Of a DNA stretch of 5,210 nucleotides, positions 4,921-5,210 are shown in pieces. The stretch spans positions 1 to 5,210 of the forward strand of contig CAZVEV010000373.1 in the NCBI GenBank assembly GCA_964625865.1, written 5' to 3'. Source of the stretch: CAZVEV01 sp964625865 (GTDB lineage Bacteria > Planctomycetota > Phycisphaerae > SM23-33). The translations under genes were made by a program, and so were the position numbers. The notes under the pieces were generated by a model. It was not told where the DNA came from. It saw only the letters and a program-made list of their open reading frames with translations, and did no database searches. Every line of letters begins with the position of its first letter. Position 1 is the first letter of the stretch.

Positions 4921-5210
4921 GTCTGCACTCGCTGGCGTATATGGGGATACTGGCCGCCGATGCCGGAGTCGATGAGGACTTCCCCATTGGTCTGGTTCTT
5001 ATCCTGATCCTTGCCGTCGCCGTGATCGGCATGGTGATGCTCGTGGTCAATCGCTACAAGCGCTGCCCGTCCAACAAGATCCTCGTGATCTACGGCAAGA
5101 CCGGCAGCGGGGCGGCCCGGTGCGTCCACGGCGGGGCGGCGTTCGTCTGGCCGCTGATCCAGGCGTACGACTACCTGGACCTCGAGCCGTTCGTCGTGCC
5201 GATCGACCTG
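4917..5210 (+). CDS. Flotillin / SPFH-domain protein, N-terminal part (cut by window end)
   Basis: The 98 visible codons are open to the window edge; the rest of the gene lies outside. Residues 1-23 are a short N-terminal segment. Residues ~24-45 (IGLVLILILAVAVIGMVMLV) form one membrane helix followed by NRYKRCPSNKILVIYGK. Residues ~54-98 are the start of an SPFH domain, with the flotillin hallmark RCVHGGAAFVWPLIQ, then YDYLDLEPF. Flotillins are membrane-anchored scaffold proteins that oligomerise into microdomains with NfeD. The start is fixed by AAGGAG eight bases upstream and the ATGA overlap with the NfeD stop. Full flotillins of this type are usually several hundred residues, so most of the SPFH and all of the coiled-coil region is missing here only because the window ends. 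Confidence 0.9.
   Translation, partial: MSLHSLAYMGILAADAGVDEDFPIGLVLILILAVAVIGMVMLVVNRYKRCPSNKILVIYGKTGSGAARCVHGGAAFVWPLIQAYDYLDLEPFVVPIDL

Overview
The window is GC-rich, densely coding bacterial DNA with four genes in two converging/diverging arrangements, plus about 850 bases at the left end with no convincing gene. The gene content suggests a bacterium of the PVC group, most likely Planctomycetota (Phycisphaerae-like) or a neighbouring phylum. The reasons are a non-HemE URO-D-family protein, a PQQ-type beta-propeller lipoprotein opening with the W-R-G-P motif typical of those genomes, and weak Shine-Dalgarno use on one gene. This placement rests on protein style only, with no marker gene in view.

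Layout: 1-851 is intergenic. Its first ~340 bases are visibly less GC-rich and carry a TGTCGTT-rich stretch; the rest is GC-rich and full of small inverted repeats. At 852-1946 (+) lies a URO-D superfamily protein (364 aa). It ends 20 bases before the stop of a converging gene, and a hairpin spans both stop codons. At 1967-4015 (-) lies a lipoprotein (682 aa) that joins a PhnD-like periplasmic substrate-binding domain to a PQQ-like beta-propeller. A 203-base divergent intergenic region (4016-4218) follows. It holds two plausible sigma70-type promoters facing opposite ways whose -35 boxes overlap, and a 9-bp inverted repeat at the predicted 5' end of the lipoprotein transcript. At 4219-4920 (+) is an NfeD-family membrane protein (233 aa), translationally coupled through ATGA to 4917-5210 (+), the N-terminal 98 residues of a flotillin (SPFH) protein cut by the window edge.

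How the genes work together: NfeD and flotillin form the well-known membrane-microdomain pair and are very probably one operon. The lipoprotein shares the divergent control region with that operon, so co-regulation is possible, but nothing shows a joint function. The URO-D-like gene looks independent. No mobile element, CRISPR array, tRNA or rRNA was recognised. The most unusual item is the two-domain architecture of the lipoprotein.
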